Assembly (NCBI RefSeq): GCF_029278605.1
Contig: NZ_CP119572.1
Location: 3,596,001 to 3,660,000, forward strand
Direction of reading: 5' to 3'
Origin: Cupriavidus sp. WKF15
Lineage (GTDB): Bacteria > Pseudomonadota > Gammaproteobacteria > Burkholderiales > Burkholderiaceae
Length of the DNA: 64,000 bases
Part shown: positions 1 to 9,695 of the stretch, in pieces
Layout: the number at the start of each line of letters is the position of its first letter
Position numbering within the stretch: position 1 is the stretch's first letter
The notes under the pieces: model-generated
Seen by the model: only the letters and a program-made list of their open reading frames with translations
What the model was told of the DNA's origin: nothing
The model's database searches: none
Position numbers and translations under genes: made by a program

Positions 1-74
1 TCGAGCGCTTCATCGAACCGGCCGATGCCGGCCAGGTCGATTGCGCGGTCGTAGCTGACTTCCTGCACGGACAC
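1..74 (-). CDS. 5' end of an unidentified gene running off the left edge
   Basis: A GTG at 74 preceded by a strong AGAAGGAG ribosome-binding site at 6 nt spacing opens a frame on the minus strand that stays open to the window edge and reads VSVQEVSYDRAIDLAGIGRF. Only about 25 residues are visible, so no family can be named. The same frame is also open upstream of the GTG, so the start is inferred from the ribosome-binding site alone. The next gene on this strand ends at 241. Confidence 0.35.
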   Translation of the reverse strand, partial: MSVQEVSYDRAIDLAGIGRFDEAL

Positions 75-193
75 GTACTGCTCCTTCTGGATTGGATAGG
101 CGAATGCGGGATTATGCGCCAATGACACGATCCCCCATCGGGGACAACAAACGGCAGGGGTCAGTTCGATCTTTAGAATTGCACGAAGAAGAA

Positions 194-220
194 ACGCCAC
201 CCGGTTCGGGTGGCGTTTTT
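194..220. terminator. Rho-independent terminator, probably bidirectional
   Basis: A perfect 9-bp stem, ACGCCACCC (194-202) with GGGTGGCGT (208-216) and a 5-nt loop. It is followed by TTTTT on the plus strand and a mixed TTTCTTCTTC run on the minus strand. It lies 24 bp past the stop of the minus-strand binding-protein gene and should end that transcript. Confidence 0.8.
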
Positions 221-240
221 CGGGCTGTGCGCTGGGCGGC

Positions 241-1392
241 TTACTTGCCGCCAACCGTCTCCAGCACCGTCCACTTGCCGCCCACCACCTTGTAGACGGT
301 AATGCCGCCGTCCTTCAGGTCGCCGCGAGCGTCGTACGCCAGCGTCTTGGTGGTGACGCCCTGCATATTGGTGGCAGCCAGCACCGGCAGGTAGCGCGCC
401 GGATCGGCCGATCCGGCCTTGATCATGGCGGTCATCATCGCGGTCGCGCCGTCATAGGCGTACGGCGAGTAGGTCTGCACCTTGGAGCCGAAGCGCTTCT
501 CGTACTTCTTCTCGTATGCGGCGCCGCCCGGCATCTGGTCCAGCGGCAAGCCAGCCAGCGACACCACAGTGCCTTCGGCAGCCGGGCCGGCCAGCTTCAG
601 GAAGTTGTCGGTCTTGGACATTTCGCCCGACACCAGCGGGGCCTTCATGCCCAGTTCCTTGACCTGCTTGGCCATCGGGGCCGACTGGGTCTCGGCGCCG
701 CCGTAGAAGATGATGTCCGGGTTGCTGCGCTTGATGTTGGTCAGCACGGCCTTGAAGTCCACCGCCTTGTCGTTGGTGAACTCGCGGCGCACGATCTTGC
801 CGCCGGCGGCCTTGGCGGCCTTCTCGAACTCGTCGGCCAGGCCCTGGCCGTAGGCGGTGCGATCGTCGACGATCGCGATGTTCTTCGCGCCCAGCTTCTT
901 CACCACGAAGGCGCCGATCACCGAGCCCTGCTGGGTGTCGGACGTCATCATGCGGAAGGTCGTCTTGAAGCCCTGCTTCGTGTATTCCGGCGCGGTCGCC
1001 ATGGCGATCTGCGGAATGCCGGCGCGGTTGTAGACCATCGACGCCGGAATCGTGGTGCCCGAGTTGAAGTGGCCGAGCATGCCCTGGATGCCATTGTCGA
1101 CGAGCTTCTGCGCCACCACCGAGCCGGTCTTGGGATCGGCCTGGTCGTCTTCGGAGACCAGCACGAACTTGACTTCCTTGCCGCCGATCTTCGGCTTGGT
1201 GGCGTTCATGTCATCAATCGCGAGGACGATGCCGTTCTGCATGTCCTTGCCGTACTGGGCCTGGCCGCCGGTCATCGGGCCGGCAAAACCCAGCTTGATT
1301 TCCTGCGCCTGGGCGAAGGCTGCCGTGGCACCGGTCAGGCCGGCGAAAGTCAGGGCAACGGTCAGGGCCGTCTTGTGGAATGTCGAGGTCAT
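241..1392 (-). CDS. Branched-chain amino acid ABC transporter substrate-binding protein (LivJ/LivK type)
   Basis: 383 aa periplasmic binding protein of the Leu/Ile/Val-binding (type I) fold. Residues 1-28 form a signal peptide with cleavage near AFA-QA. The mature protein starts with the family's IKLGFAGPMTGGQAQYGKD pattern, and the C-terminal half carries SPYAYDGATAMMTAM, typical of the family. The ATG at 1392 has an AAGGAG site at 5 nt. No permease or ATPase genes are adjacent, so it either feeds a transporter encoded elsewhere or shares one of the two liv systems further along this window. The putA stop is 146 bp upstream; a hairpin near 1481-1512 lies between them. The exact ligand cannot be read from the sequence. 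Confidence 0.9.
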   Translation of the reverse strand: MTSTFHKTALTVALTFAGLTGATAAFAQAQEIKLGFAGPMTGGQAQYGKDMQNGIVLAIDDMNATKPKIGGKEVKFVLVSEDDQADPKTGSVVAQKLVDNGIQGMLGHFNSGTTIPASMVYNRAGIPQIAMATAPEYTKQGFKTTFRMMTSDTQQGSVIGAFVVKKLGAKNIAIVDDRTAYGQGLADEFEKAAKAAGGKIVRREFTNDKAVDFKAVLTNIKRSNPDIIFYGGAETQSAPMAKQVKELGMKAPLVSGEMSKTDNFLKLAGPAAEGTVVSLAGLPLDQMPGGAAYEKKYEKRFGSKVQTYSPYAYDGATAMMTAMIKAGSADPARYLPVLAATNMQGVTTKTLAYDARGDLKDGGITVYKVVGGKWTVLETVGGK

Positions 1393-1538
1393 CAGTTCTC
1401 CTTGGTGGCTGGTTCAGCCTTCTTTGCTGCGCTTTTTCTACGCTTCGGGAACGCCGGCTGGGCGCCCCTCCCCTATTGCTGCGTATGGCGGCAGGATCGC
1501 CGCCGCGCATACGCACGTCAAACTCAGTCCGCGCCGGC

Positions 1539-4500
1539 TCAGCCGATCGTCATCAGGCTGGCATTGCCGCCGGCGGCTGCCGTGTTGACCGACAGCGAGC
1601 GCTCGATCAGCAAACGCTCCAGCGCGATATTCGTTTCACCCTGCGCCAGTCCCTGCACGCTGACGATCGGGCCCGGGCGCGCCGCGACCTGTTCGCACAC
1701 CGTGCGCAACTGGTCTGAGTCGCCGTGGTGGATCACCGCGTCGAACGCAACCTCGGGCGACATCCAGTCGGCGACCAGGCGGACGCGCGATTGTACGCCC
1801 TTAGGCAGCCGCGAAAACAGCCCGCGCGCGACAGGGTTTTCCGCCATCGCGGCCTGGCTGCCGACGGCCAGGACGGCCGCCAGCTGGGTAGCCAGATCCG
1901 TTTCCTGCGCCGCCAGGCACAGCACCTGGTGACGCGGCAGCAGCGAGTAGGTGTTGCGCTCTCCTGTCGGCCCCGGCAGCGTCACCGAAATGCCGGCGGC
2001 CGACGCTTCGGCAAAGCGGTCGCACGCCGCGGCCAGCGCGGGCATCTCCGCCTTGGCCCAGTCCTTCAGGGCCTGCGCCGCGACCGGGCGCTCCGGCGTG
2101 GCCAGCGTGGCGCCCGAAGCTTCAGCATGACGCACGCTGCGTACCACCGCGTCCTGCGGGCACACCGACAGCAGGCGATGCAGGTACAGCGGGCCGCCGG
2201 CCTTCGGGCCGGTGCCGGACAGGGCTTCGCCGCCGAACGGCTGCACGCCGACCACGGCGCCGACGATATTGCGGTTCACGTACAGGTTGCCCACCTCGGC
2301 GTGCTGCACGATCTGCGCGATGGTTTCATCGATGCGGGTGTGGATACCCATCGTCAGGCCATAGCCGGTGCCGTTGATCTGGCCGATCATGGTGTCGAGC
2401 GCCGCGCGCGGGTAGCGCACCACATGCAGCACGGGGCCGAACACTTCGCGCTTGAGCTCGTCGATGCTGTCGAGTTCGATCAGCGTCGGCGGCACGAAGG
2501 TGCCGTGGCGGCAGCTCGCGCCCTGCGCGGCGTTCGGGTCGGCCTGGTACACGCGGCGGCCCTTGGCGCGCATAGCGTCGATATGGCGCACGATATTGCC
2601 GCGCGCCTCATCGTCGATGACCGGGCCCACGTCGGTGGACAGCCGGTCCGGGTTGGCCATGGTCAGCTCGTTCATGGCGCCCTTGAGCATCTCGAGCACG
2701 CGGTCGGCCACGTCTTCCTGCAGGCACAGCACGCGCAGCGCCGAGCAGCGCTGGCCGGCCGAGTCGAACGCGGAGTTAACCACGTCGCCCACCACCTGTT
2801 CGGCGAGCGCCGAGGAATCGACGATCATCGCGTTCTGGCCGCCGGTTTCTGCAATCAGCGGGATCGGGCGGCCAGCGGCATCGAGGCGGCCGGCGATATT
2901 GCGCTGGAGGATGCGCGCGACTTCGGTCGAGCCCGTGAACATCACGCCCTTGACGCGGGCATCGCCCACCAGCGCCGCGCCTACGGTCTCGCCACGGCCC
3001 GGCAGCAGTTGCACCGCGCCGGCCGGCACGCCGGCCTCGCGCAGCAGGCGCACGGCGGCGGCGGCGATCAGCGGGGTCTGCTCGGCAGGCTTGGCCAGCA
3101 CGGTGTTGCCGGCGGCCAGCGCCGCGGCCACCTGGCCGGTGAAGATCGCCAGCGGGAAGTTCCACGGGCTGATGCAGACCACCGGGCCCAGCGGGCGGTG
3201 GGTTTCGTTGTCGAAGCTGCGGCGAACTTCTGCGGCGTAGTAGCGCAGGAAGTCCACCGCCTCGCGCACTTCGGCGATGGCGTTGGAGAAGGTCTTGCCG
3301 GCCTCGCGCATGATGATGCCCATCAGCGACTGCATCTGCGCTTCCATCAGGTCGGCGGCGCGCTCCAGCGCGGCGGCGCGTACGTCGGGCGGCGTGGCCT
3401 GCCAGATCGGCGCGGCATTGGCGGCGGCCTGCAGCGCAGCGTCGACCTCGGCCTGGCTGGCCTCGGCGACATGACCTACCACGTCGCGGTGGTCAGCCGG
3501 GTTCAGCACGGGTGCCGCAACCGCATCGGCCGCGCGCGGAACCTCGGTGCCCAGCATCGGCTCGGCCACCACGCGCTCGCTGGTGCCGGCCAGCAGCGCC
3601 GACGACAGCGACGCCAGGCGATGTTCGTTTGCCAGGTCGATGCCGGCCGAATTGGCGCGCGACTTGCCATAGAGGCCGCGCGGCGACGGGATCTTCGGAT
3701 GCGGCAGGCCGAGCGTGCCCTCTTCGCGATGAATGGTCTCGACCACGGCCACCGGGTCGGCCACCAGTTCATCGAGCGAAATGGTGTCGTCGGCAATGCG
3801 GTTCACGAATGAGGTGTTGGCGCCGTTTTCGAGCAGGCGCCGCACCAGGTAGGCCAGCAGCGTCTCGTGCGTGCCGACCGGCGCGTAGATGCGGCACGGG
3901 CGGTTGAACTTGCCATCTGCGACCGGGCCCACGACCTGGTCGTACAGCGGCTCGCCCATGCCGTGCAGGCACTGGAATTCGTACTGGCCGGGGTAGTAGC
4001 TGTGGCCGGCGATCTGGTAGATGGCCGACAGCGTGTGCGCGTTGTGCGTGGCGAACTGTGGATAAATCGCGTCCGGCACCGACAGCAGCTTGCGCGCGCA
4101 GGCCACGTAGGACACGTCGGTGTAGACCTTGCGCGTGTAGACCGGATAGCCCTCCAGGCCTTCGACCTGGGCGCGCTTGATCTCGCTGTCCCAGTAGGCG
4201 CCCTTGACCAGGCGGATCATCAGGCGGTGGCGGCTGCGGCGGGCCAGGTCGATCAGGAAGTCGATCACGAACGGGCAGCGCTTCTGGTAGCCCTGCACCA
4301 CGAAGCCAATGCCGTTCCAGCCGGCCAGCTCGGGCTCGAAGCACAGGCGCTCGAGCAGGTCCAGCGAGATTTCGAGGCGGTCTGCCTCCTCGGCGTCGAT
4401 ATTGATGCCGATGTCGTACTGGCGTGCCAGCAGCGTCAGGCTCTTCAGGCGCTCGTACAGCTCGGTGACCACGCGCTCGTGCTGGGCGCGGCTGTAGCGC

Positions 4501-5507
4501 GAATGCAGCGCCGACAGCTTGATCGAGATGCCAGGGCCCTCGTAGATGCCGCGCCCGCGCGAGGCCTGGCCGATCGCGTGGATGGCCTGCTCATAGGACG
4601 CCAGGTAGCGCTGGGCGTCTTCTTCCGTCATCGCGGCTTCGCCGAGCATGTCGTAGGAGTAGCGGAAGCCCTGTGCCTCGTACTTGCGCGCGTTGGCGAG
4701 CGCCTCGGAAATGGTCTCGCCGGTGACGAACTGCTCGCCCATCAGGCGCATGGCCATGTCCACGCCCTTGCGGATCAGCGGCTCGCCGCCCTTGCCGATG
4801 ATGCGCGTGAGCGCCTTGCTCAGGCCCGACTCGGTATGCGTGGCCACCAGCTTGCCGGTCAGCAGCAGGCCCCAGGTCGCGGCATTGACGAACAGCGACG
4901 GGCTCTGGCCCAGGTGCGACTGCCAGTTGGCGCCGCTGATCTTGTCGCGGATCAGCGCGTCGCGCGTGGGCTTGTCGGGAATGCGCAGCAGCGCCTCGGC
5001 CAGGCACATCAGCGCGACGCCTTCCTGCGAAGACAGCGAGAACTCCTGGATCAGGCCCTGCACCAGGCCTTCCCGGCCGGTGCCGACCTTCTGCTCGCGC
5101 AGGGTCATGGCCAGCTTCTTGGCCATCTTGATGGCGGACTCGGCCTGCTGGTGCGGCAGGCGCGCCTGTTCCAGCAGCACTGGCACGCAATCCGTCTCGG
5201 GGCGGCGATAGGCAGAGGTAATGGCCGCGCGCAACACGGACTGTGGCTGGATGCTCTGCGCGAATTCCAGGAACGGCTGGGGCGCGCCATCCGCATGGCC
5301 CAGGTCACGCGGATCGGCGCTCTCGGCATCCGCCGCACCGCCGGCCGCCGCCTCGTGCGGCAGGTGGCCGCGCTCGATCTGCTCCAGGTACGTGAAGATC
5401 GCCTGCTTGATCAGCCAGTGCGGCGTGCGGTCGATGGATTGGGCGACGCGCTTGAGGCGATCGCGCGAGGCGTCGTCGAGCTTGACGCCGAGGGTGGTGG
5501 TGGCCAT
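1539..5507 (-). CDS. putA: Bifunctional proline dehydrogenase / delta1-pyrroline-5-carboxylate dehydrogenase with DNA-binding domain (trifunctional PutA)
   Basis: 1322 aa from the ATG at 5507, which begins MATTTLGVKLDDASRDRLKR, nearly the ribbon-helix-helix of E. coli PutA; an upstream in-frame extension to 5561 is not homologous. Domains in order are RHH (1-47), FAD-dependent proline dehydrogenase (about 200-560, with RLVKGAYWDSEIKRAQ), and aldehyde dehydrogenase (about 650-1120) with Glu887 in ETGGQN and catalytic Cys921 in SAGQRCSA. A C-terminal extension of about 200 aa is typical of long PutAs. The enzyme oxidises proline to glutamate at the membrane, channelling pyrroline-5-carboxylate internally. 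The RHH keeps Thr5, Gly7 and Lys9, and GTTGCA operators lie upstream, so it is probably autoregulated. It is transcribed alone. Confidence 0.97.
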   Translation of the reverse strand: MATTTLGVKLDDASRDRLKRVAQSIDRTPHWLIKQAIFTYLEQIERGHLPHEAAAGGAADAESADPRDLGHADGAPQPFLEFAQSIQPQSVLRAAITSAYRRPETDCVPVLLEQARLPHQQAESAIKMAKKLAMTLREQKVGTGREGLVQGLIQEFSLSSQEGVALMCLAEALLRIPDKPTRDALIRDKISGANWQSHLGQSPSLFVNAATWGLLLTGKLVATHTESGLSKALTRIIGKGGEPLIRKGVDMAMRLMGEQFVTGETISEALANARKYEAQGFRYSYDMLGEAAMTEEDAQRYLASYEQAIHAIGQASRGRGIYEGPGISIKLSALHSRYSRAQHERVVTELYERLKSLTLLARQYDIGINIDAEEADRLEISLDLLERLCFEPELAGWNGIGFVVQGYQKRCPFVIDFLIDLARRSRHRLMIRLVKGAYWDSEIKRAQVEGLEGYPVYTRKVYTDVSYVACARKLLSVPDAIYPQFATHNAHTLSAIYQIAGHSYYPGQYEFQCLHGMGEPLYDQVVGPVADGKFNRPCRIYAPVGTHETLLAYLVRRLLENGANTSFVNRIADDTISLDELVADPVAVVETIHREEGTLGLPHPKIPSPRGLYGKSRANSAGIDLANEHRLASLSSALLAGTSERVVAEPMLGTEVPRAADAVAAPVLNPADHRDVVGHVAEASQAEVDAALQAAANAAPIWQATPPDVRAAALERAADLMEAQMQSLMGIIMREAGKTFSNAIAEVREAVDFLRYYAAEVRRSFDNETHRPLGPVVCISPWNFPLAIFTGQVAAALAAGNTVLAKPAEQTPLIAAAAVRLLREAGVPAGAVQLLPGRGETVGAALVGDARVKGVMFTGSTEVARILQRNIAGRLDAAGRPIPLIAETGGQNAMIVDSSALAEQVVGDVVNSAFDSAGQRCSALRVLCLQEDVADRVLEMLKGAMNELTMANPDRLSTDVGPVIDDEARGNIVRHIDAMRAKGRRVYQADPNAAQGASCRHGTFVPPTLIELDSIDELKREVFGPVLHVVRYPRAALDTMIGQINGTGYGLTMGIHTRIDETIAQIVQHAEVGNLYVNRNIVGAVVGVQPFGGEALSGTGPKAGGPLYLHRLLSVCPQDAVVRSVRHAEASGATLATPERPVAAQALKDWAKAEMPALAAACDRFAEASAAGISVTLPGPTGERNTYSLLPRHQVLCLAAQETDLATQLAAVLAVGSQAAMAENPVARGLFSRLPKGVQSRVRLVADWMSPEVAFDAVIHHGDSDQLRTVCEQVAARPGPIVSVQGLAQGETNIALERLLIERSLSVNTAAAGGNASLMTIG

Positions 5508-5634
5508 GCGAGCTGTTCTCCGTAAGACACAAGGCTGCGGGTCGATCCGTCTTGGGGTCAAGCCCGGACGGCATAGGGGCCCGACCTGCGCAACCTTTGG
5601 GCTGGCGCGATCTTACTCCCGAAAAACGCGAGGG

Positions 5635-5700
5635 TGCAACCTAGTGCAACCACTAGATAGAAAACAATTATAGAGGTTGCACCACGGTCATGGTGCAACC
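5635..5700. promoter_or_regulatory. putA promoter with four PutA-type operator motifs (GTTGCA)
   Basis: GTTGCA or its complement TGCAAC occurs at 5635-5640, 5645-5650, 5676-5681 and 5694-5699. The last two are the arms of a perfect inverted repeat, GGTTGCACCA (5675-5684) and TGGTGCAACC (5691-5700). A consensus -10 box TATAAT for putA lies on the minus strand at 5672-5667, between the motif pairs; no convincing -35 was found. Structural work on the E. coli PutA RHH domain defined GTTGCA as its recognition sequence. Repression of putA by proline-free PutA is therefore inferred here. Confidence 0.75.
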
Positions 5701-5706
5701 CGGCCT

Positions 5707-7992
5707 TCAGATCCTCAGCGGATCGATCTCCAACTGCCACCGGATGCCCCGGGCATCCGCTCCAGCTTCGGAGAAAGTCTGTACCCACTCGCTCACAAAC
5801 CGTTGCAGCACTGGCCTGGCGCTGGCTTCCACCAGCATCTGCGCGCGCTCCCGGCCGGCAATACGGACCATCGACATCGGTACCGGGTCATGCAGTTGCA
5901 CCTCAGGTGCCAGCACGTTGCCATCTGCCAGGCGGCGGACCGCCCGCAGGAACTGCAGGGCCCGCTCCAGCTGGCCATGTTCGGCGGTCAGCAGCACCTG
6001 GTAGCAGAACGGGGGCAACCCTGCCTGGCGCCGCTCGCGCAACTGACCGGCGGCGAATCCATCATAGTCATGGCGTTGCAGGGCCTGCAATGCCGCAGCA
6101 TCGGGGTAGCGGGTCTGGATCATGACTTCGCCCGGCAATCCGGCCCGCCCCGCCCTGCCTGCCACCTGCATCAGCGATGCAAAGAGGTGCTCGGCGGCGC
6201 GGAAGTCGTGGCTGAACATGGCGGCGTCCGGGTGGACCACGCCCACTAGCGTGACGCGCTGGAAGTCGTGCCCCTTCGCGACCATCTGGGTGCCGACCAG
6301 GATGTCGACCTCGCCGGCATGGACGTCGTCGAACATGGCTTGCGCGCTGCCTTTGCGACGTGTGGAGTCGGCGTCGATGCGGGCGATGCGCGCCTGTGGG
6401 AAACGCGCCGCCAGGGCTTCTTCGATGCGCTGCGTGCCGCGGCCCAGCGGCGCGATATCCACATTGCCGCAATCGGGGCAATGGTGCGGCACCGGGGCTT
6501 CCAGGCCGCAGTGGTGGCAGCGCAGCCGCCGCTCGGGACGGTGCAATACCAGGTACGCCGAACAGCGCGGGCAGCCGGAGAGCCAGCCGCAGCTGTCGCA
6601 GGCCAGGACCGGTGCGTAGCCGCGGCGGTTAAGGAACAGCAGGCTCTGCTCGCCGCGCGCCAGGCGTGCTTCGATGGCTTCCAGCAGCGGGACCGACAGG
6701 CCCTCGAACAGCGCGCGCTGGCGCTGGCGTTCGTGGTTGAGGTCGACCAGCCGCACCACCGGCAGCGCGGCTTCCGCCTGCGCACGCTCTCGCAGCACCA
6801 GCTTGCGGTAGGCGCCCTGCTCGGCGCGCCACCAGGTCTCCATCGACGGCGTGGCCGAACCCAGCACCACGGGGACCCCGAGCCGCTTGGCGCGCCACAC
6901 GGCCAGGTCGCGCGCGGAGTAGCGCAGGCCCTCCTGCTGCTTGTAGGACGTGTCGTGCTCTTCATCGACAACAATCAGCGCGAGCTGCGGCATGGACGCC
7001 ATCACCGCCATGCGCGTGCCCAGCACGATGCGTGCTTCGCCACGATGGGCGGCCAGCCACTGCAGGCTGCGCTCCTGGTCGGCCAGTCCGCTGTGCAGCA
7101 CGGCCAGCGGCAAGTGCGGAAACCGGGCGGCGATACGCGACTGGAGCTGGGGCGTCAGGTTGATCTCGGGTACGAGCATCAGCACCTGCGCGTGCGGATC
7201 GCGTGCCAGCACCTGCGCCATGGCGTGCAGGTAGACCTCGGTCTTGCCGCTGCCGGTGACGCCGTGAAGAAGGAACGGCGCGAATGACGTGGCCGCGGCA
7301 ATGGCATCGACCGCCATACGCTGCTCCTCGTGCAGCGGGGGCGCCACCGACGGGGCCTGGGCGGGTGCCGTGGCCAGCAAAGTGCGTTCGGCGACCAGAG
7401 CCTCGACCGAGCCCGCGGCGACCCATTCCGCCAGCCTGGCCGGCGCGGCCGCGCACAGCTCGCGTGCCTCGGACTGGCTCATTGGCAACGGCACCGCATC
7501 GCCTGCGGCACGGTCGGCGAGCGCTTGGGCAAGCGCTCGCACTGACCGGGCGCGGGCGGGTATGGCATCCAGCAGCGTGGGAATATGCTCGGGCAGCACC
7601 CGGTACGCCTCGGTACGCGCACGCTGTGCGAGACGCGGCCAACCCTCCGGTTCGCGTAGCGACGGCGGCAGCGCCGGCAGCATCACTTCCCCGAGACAGC
7701 GCTGGTAATAGCGCGCGGCGAATGCCGCCAGGTCCCGCCACTCTTGCGCCAGCGGCGCCAGCCAGTCCAGCCGCGCGGACACCGGTTTGAGACGTTCCGC
7801 GGGCACGGCGGATTCAACGGCGCGGGCGACGGCAACCCCGACCACGCTGCGACGCCCGAATGGCACCACCACCAGGTCACCAGGCGACACGTCGGGGCCG
7901 GCAAGATAGTCGAAACAGTCGTCCGCGGGGGTATCGAGCGCGACGCGGATAATGCCCCCGCTGCGCGGCTCGGTGTCGTCTGACAGCATCAT
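5707..7992 (-). CDS. priA: Primosomal protein N', replication restart helicase PriA
   Basis: 761 aa superfamily 2 DNA helicase that rebuilds replisomes at stalled forks. The N-terminal 3'-end-binding region is followed by Walker A GVTGSGKT (244-251), DEEH (343-346), the motif GSATPSMETW and a cysteine-rich zinc-binding insert with Cys at 465, 468, 474, 477, 492, 495, 505 and 508. Motif GTQMVAKGHDF and AGRAGR follow. Length is normal for the family. Two adjacent ATG codons (7992 and 7989) are possible starts and neither has a clear ribosome-binding site. It is the only gene between hemE and putA; no terminator was seen other than the inverted repeat at 5675-5700. Confidence 0.95.
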   Translation of the reverse strand: MMLSDDTEPRSGGIIRVALDTPADDCFDYLAGPDVSPGDLVVVPFGRRSVVGVAVARAVESAVPAERLKPVSARLDWLAPLAQEWRDLAAFAARYYQRCLGEVMLPALPPSLREPEGWPRLAQRARTEAYRVLPEHIPTLLDAIPARARSVRALAQALADRAAGDAVPLPMSQSEARELCAAAPARLAEWVAAGSVEALVAERTLLATAPAQAPSVAPPLHEEQRMAVDAIAAATSFAPFLLHGVTGSGKTEVYLHAMAQVLARDPHAQVLMLVPEINLTPQLQSRIAARFPHLPLAVLHSGLADQERSLQWLAAHRGEARIVLGTRMAVMASMPQLALIVVDEEHDTSYKQQEGLRYSARDLAVWRAKRLGVPVVLGSATPSMETWWRAEQGAYRKLVLRERAQAEAALPVVRLVDLNHERQRQRALFEGLSVPLLEAIEARLARGEQSLLFLNRRGYAPVLACDSCGWLSGCPRCSAYLVLHRPERRLRCHHCGLEAPVPHHCPDCGNVDIAPLGRGTQRIEEALAARFPQARIARIDADSTRRKGSAQAMFDDVHAGEVDILVGTQMVAKGHDFQRVTLVGVVHPDAAMFSHDFRAAEHLFASLMQVAGRAGRAGLPGEVMIQTRYPDAAALQALQRHDYDGFAAGQLRERRQAGLPPFCYQVLLTAEHGQLERALQFLRAVRRLADGNVLAPEVQLHDPVPMSMVRIAGRERAQMLVEASARPVLQRFVSEWVQTFSEAGADARGIRWQLEIDPLRI

Positions 7993-8159
7993 TGCGGGCG
8001 GTTGTGGTGCACAACGCGTGCGCGAAAATTGTGCGGAATGCGGCGCGAAAGGAATCGCTCGAGGCTTTGTGTGCGGCGCAACATCAACTTAAAGTAAAAC
8101 TTCAAATGTGGCCCTAAGTCGATGATAGATGACTGCTTTTCCACTAATTCCAACGCCCC

Positions 8160-8168
8160 TGTGGATAA
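8160..8168 (-). promoter_or_regulatory. DnaA box, exact consensus
   Basis: TGTGGATAA on the plus strand, that is TTATCCACA on the minus strand, an exact match to the strong DnaA box. It lies in a non-coding spacer about 170 bp upstream of priA. Confidence 0.5.
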
Positions 8169-8338
8169 CTTTGTTGAAAAGTCGCTCCAAGATGCCGCCA
8201 AAGCCCGAAAAACAAGGGACTCACTGGCCGGCACGCCCGCATTGAAAAACTTCCAATTCCTTAAAAATCAAGGCCTTGCAAACATCCCCCAGATGAGTTA
8301 AGGGGTAACCCGTTCTTGCACCGCCGCAAACCTATCGG

Positions 8339-8347
8339 TGTGCATAA
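8339..8347 (-). promoter_or_regulatory. DnaA box, TTATNCACA match
   Basis: TGTGCATAA on the plus strand gives TTATGCACA on the minus strand, fitting the general DnaA consensus TTATNCACA. It has the same orientation as the box at 8160 and lies 179 bp from it. Confidence 0.4.
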
Positions 8348-8523
8348 GTCAAGCCTCATCGGTCAAGCGGAAGTACCTTTTTGGTGAATCCGGAAGAAAT
8401 TGTTTACTTGACAGTAGTTTCGGCGCGCCTCTGGCGGCACTGAGGGCAAACCGCGCAAGATCGCTGCACCGCGGGGAAACAGCGGCCGGCGCCCCTGCCG
8501 CCAGCCGCCAGAACAAAGGTGGC

Positions 8524-9615
8524 TCAGCCTCGCTGCGCACGCAGCTGGCGGCTATAGCGATGCACTTCGTCAACCAGCACGGCCACGCTTTCCGGCGGCG
8601 TGAACTGCGAAATGCCGTGGCCCAGATTGAACACATGCCCGTCGCTGCCGCCCGCCGCGGCATAACTGTCCAGCACGCCACGCACCTGCTCGCGGATGGC
8701 AGCCTCGGGAGCGAACAGCACCGTGGGATCGATATTGCCTTGCAGCGCCACGCGCCCCGCGGTGCGGCGCCGGGCGTCGGCCAGGTTGACGGTCCAGTCC
8801 AGGCCAATTGCGTCGGCGCCGATGTCGGCGAGGCTTTCCAGCCACAGGCCACCGCCCTTGGTGAACACGATCGCCGGGATTTGCTGCCCGTGATGCTCGC
8901 GCTTCAGGCCAGCCAGCACTTTGCGCATGTAGGCCAGCGAGAATGCCTGGTACATGCCATCGGCCAACGCGCCGCCCCAGGTGTCGAAAATCATCACGGC
9001 CTGGGCACCGGCCTCGATCTGGGCGTTCAGGTACTGGCTGACCGCCTGAGCATTGATCTCCAGGATCCGGTGCATCAGGTCGGGGCGGCCGTACATCATT
9101 GCCTTGACCGTACGGAAGTCGTCCGAGCCGCCGCCTTCGACCATATAGCACGCGAGCGTCCAGGGGCTGCCCGAGAAACCGATCAGCGGCACGCGCTGGC
9201 GGCCGTCCTGGACCAGCGCGCGGCGGATCTCGGCAACGGCATCGAAGACGTACTGCAGCGACGCCATGTCCGGCACCGCCAGCTTCTGGACATCGGCTTC
9301 GGTTCGCAGCGGCCGGGCAAAGCGCGGGCCCTCGCCCTGGGCGAACGACAGGCCCAGGCCCATCGCGTCGGGTACGGTCAGGATGTCCGAGAAAAGGATG
9401 GCCGCGTCCAGAGGATAGCGATCCAGCGGCTGCAGCGTCACCTCGGTGGCGTAGGCCGGATTCTTGGCCAGCCCCAGGAAGCTGCCGGCCCGCGCGCGCG
9501 TGGCGTTGTACTCTGGCAGGTAGCGGCCCGCCTGGCGCATCAGCCACAGCGGCGTGTATTCAGTCGGCTGCCGGCGCAGTGCGCGCAGGAAAGTGTCGTT
9601 CTGCAGTGCGGTCAT
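8524..9615 (-). CDS. hemE: Uroporphyrinogen III decarboxylase
   Basis: 363 aa cytosolic enzyme that removes the four acetate carboxyls of uroporphyrinogen III to give coproporphyrinogen III in haem synthesis. The N-terminus has the signature [15 protein letters not shown], followed by the active-site region [18 protein letters not shown] and [17 protein letters not shown]. The C-terminus has [19 protein letters not shown] ribosome-binding site sits 6 nt before the ATG at 9615; the in-frame ATG two codons upstream (9621) abuts that site and is less likely. Length matches the family. Confidence 0.96.
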   Translation of the reverse strand: MTALQNDTFLRALRRQPTEYTPLWLMRQAGRYLPEYNATRARAGSFLGLAKNPAYATEVTLQPLDRYPLDAAILFSDILTVPDAMGLGLSFAQGEGPRFARPLRTEADVQKLAVPDMASLQYVFDAVAEIRRALVQDGRQRVPLIGFSGSPWTLACYMVEGGGSDDFRTVKAMMYGRPDLMHRILEINAQAVSQYLNAQIEAGAQAVMIFDTWGGALADGMYQAFSLAYMRKVLAGLKREHHGQQIPAIVFTKGGGLWLESLADIGADAIGLDWTVNLADARRRTAGRVALQGNIDPTVLFAPEAAIREQVRGVLDSYAAAGGSDGHVFNLGHGISQFTPPESVAVLVDEVHRYSRQLRAQRG

Positions 9616-9695
9616 GGTCATCCTCGTAAGACCGCCATTCTAAGGGATGGCCACGGCGCACCGGCACTTGTTGCGACCGTGCCGGTGCTCGGGGG

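Larger units (their letters stand above)
7993..8523. other. 531-bp non-coding spacer between hemE and priA
   Basis: No credible gene on either strand. The stretch is more AT-rich than its surroundings and holds two DnaA-box matches (8160-8168 and 8339-8347). It also has an inverted repeat GTTGTG (8001-8006) / CACAAC (8010-8015) just upstream of priA. The priA promoter must lie here but I could not fix a convincing -35/-10 pair. Confidence 0.6.

Noticed and set aside
1725..3812. Open frame of 695 codons on the plus strand
   Set aside because: Antisense to the aldehyde dehydrogenase half of putA.
5508..5561. N-terminal extension of PutA
   Set aside because: The extra 18 codons precede the conserved MATTTLGVKLDD start and show no family resemblance.
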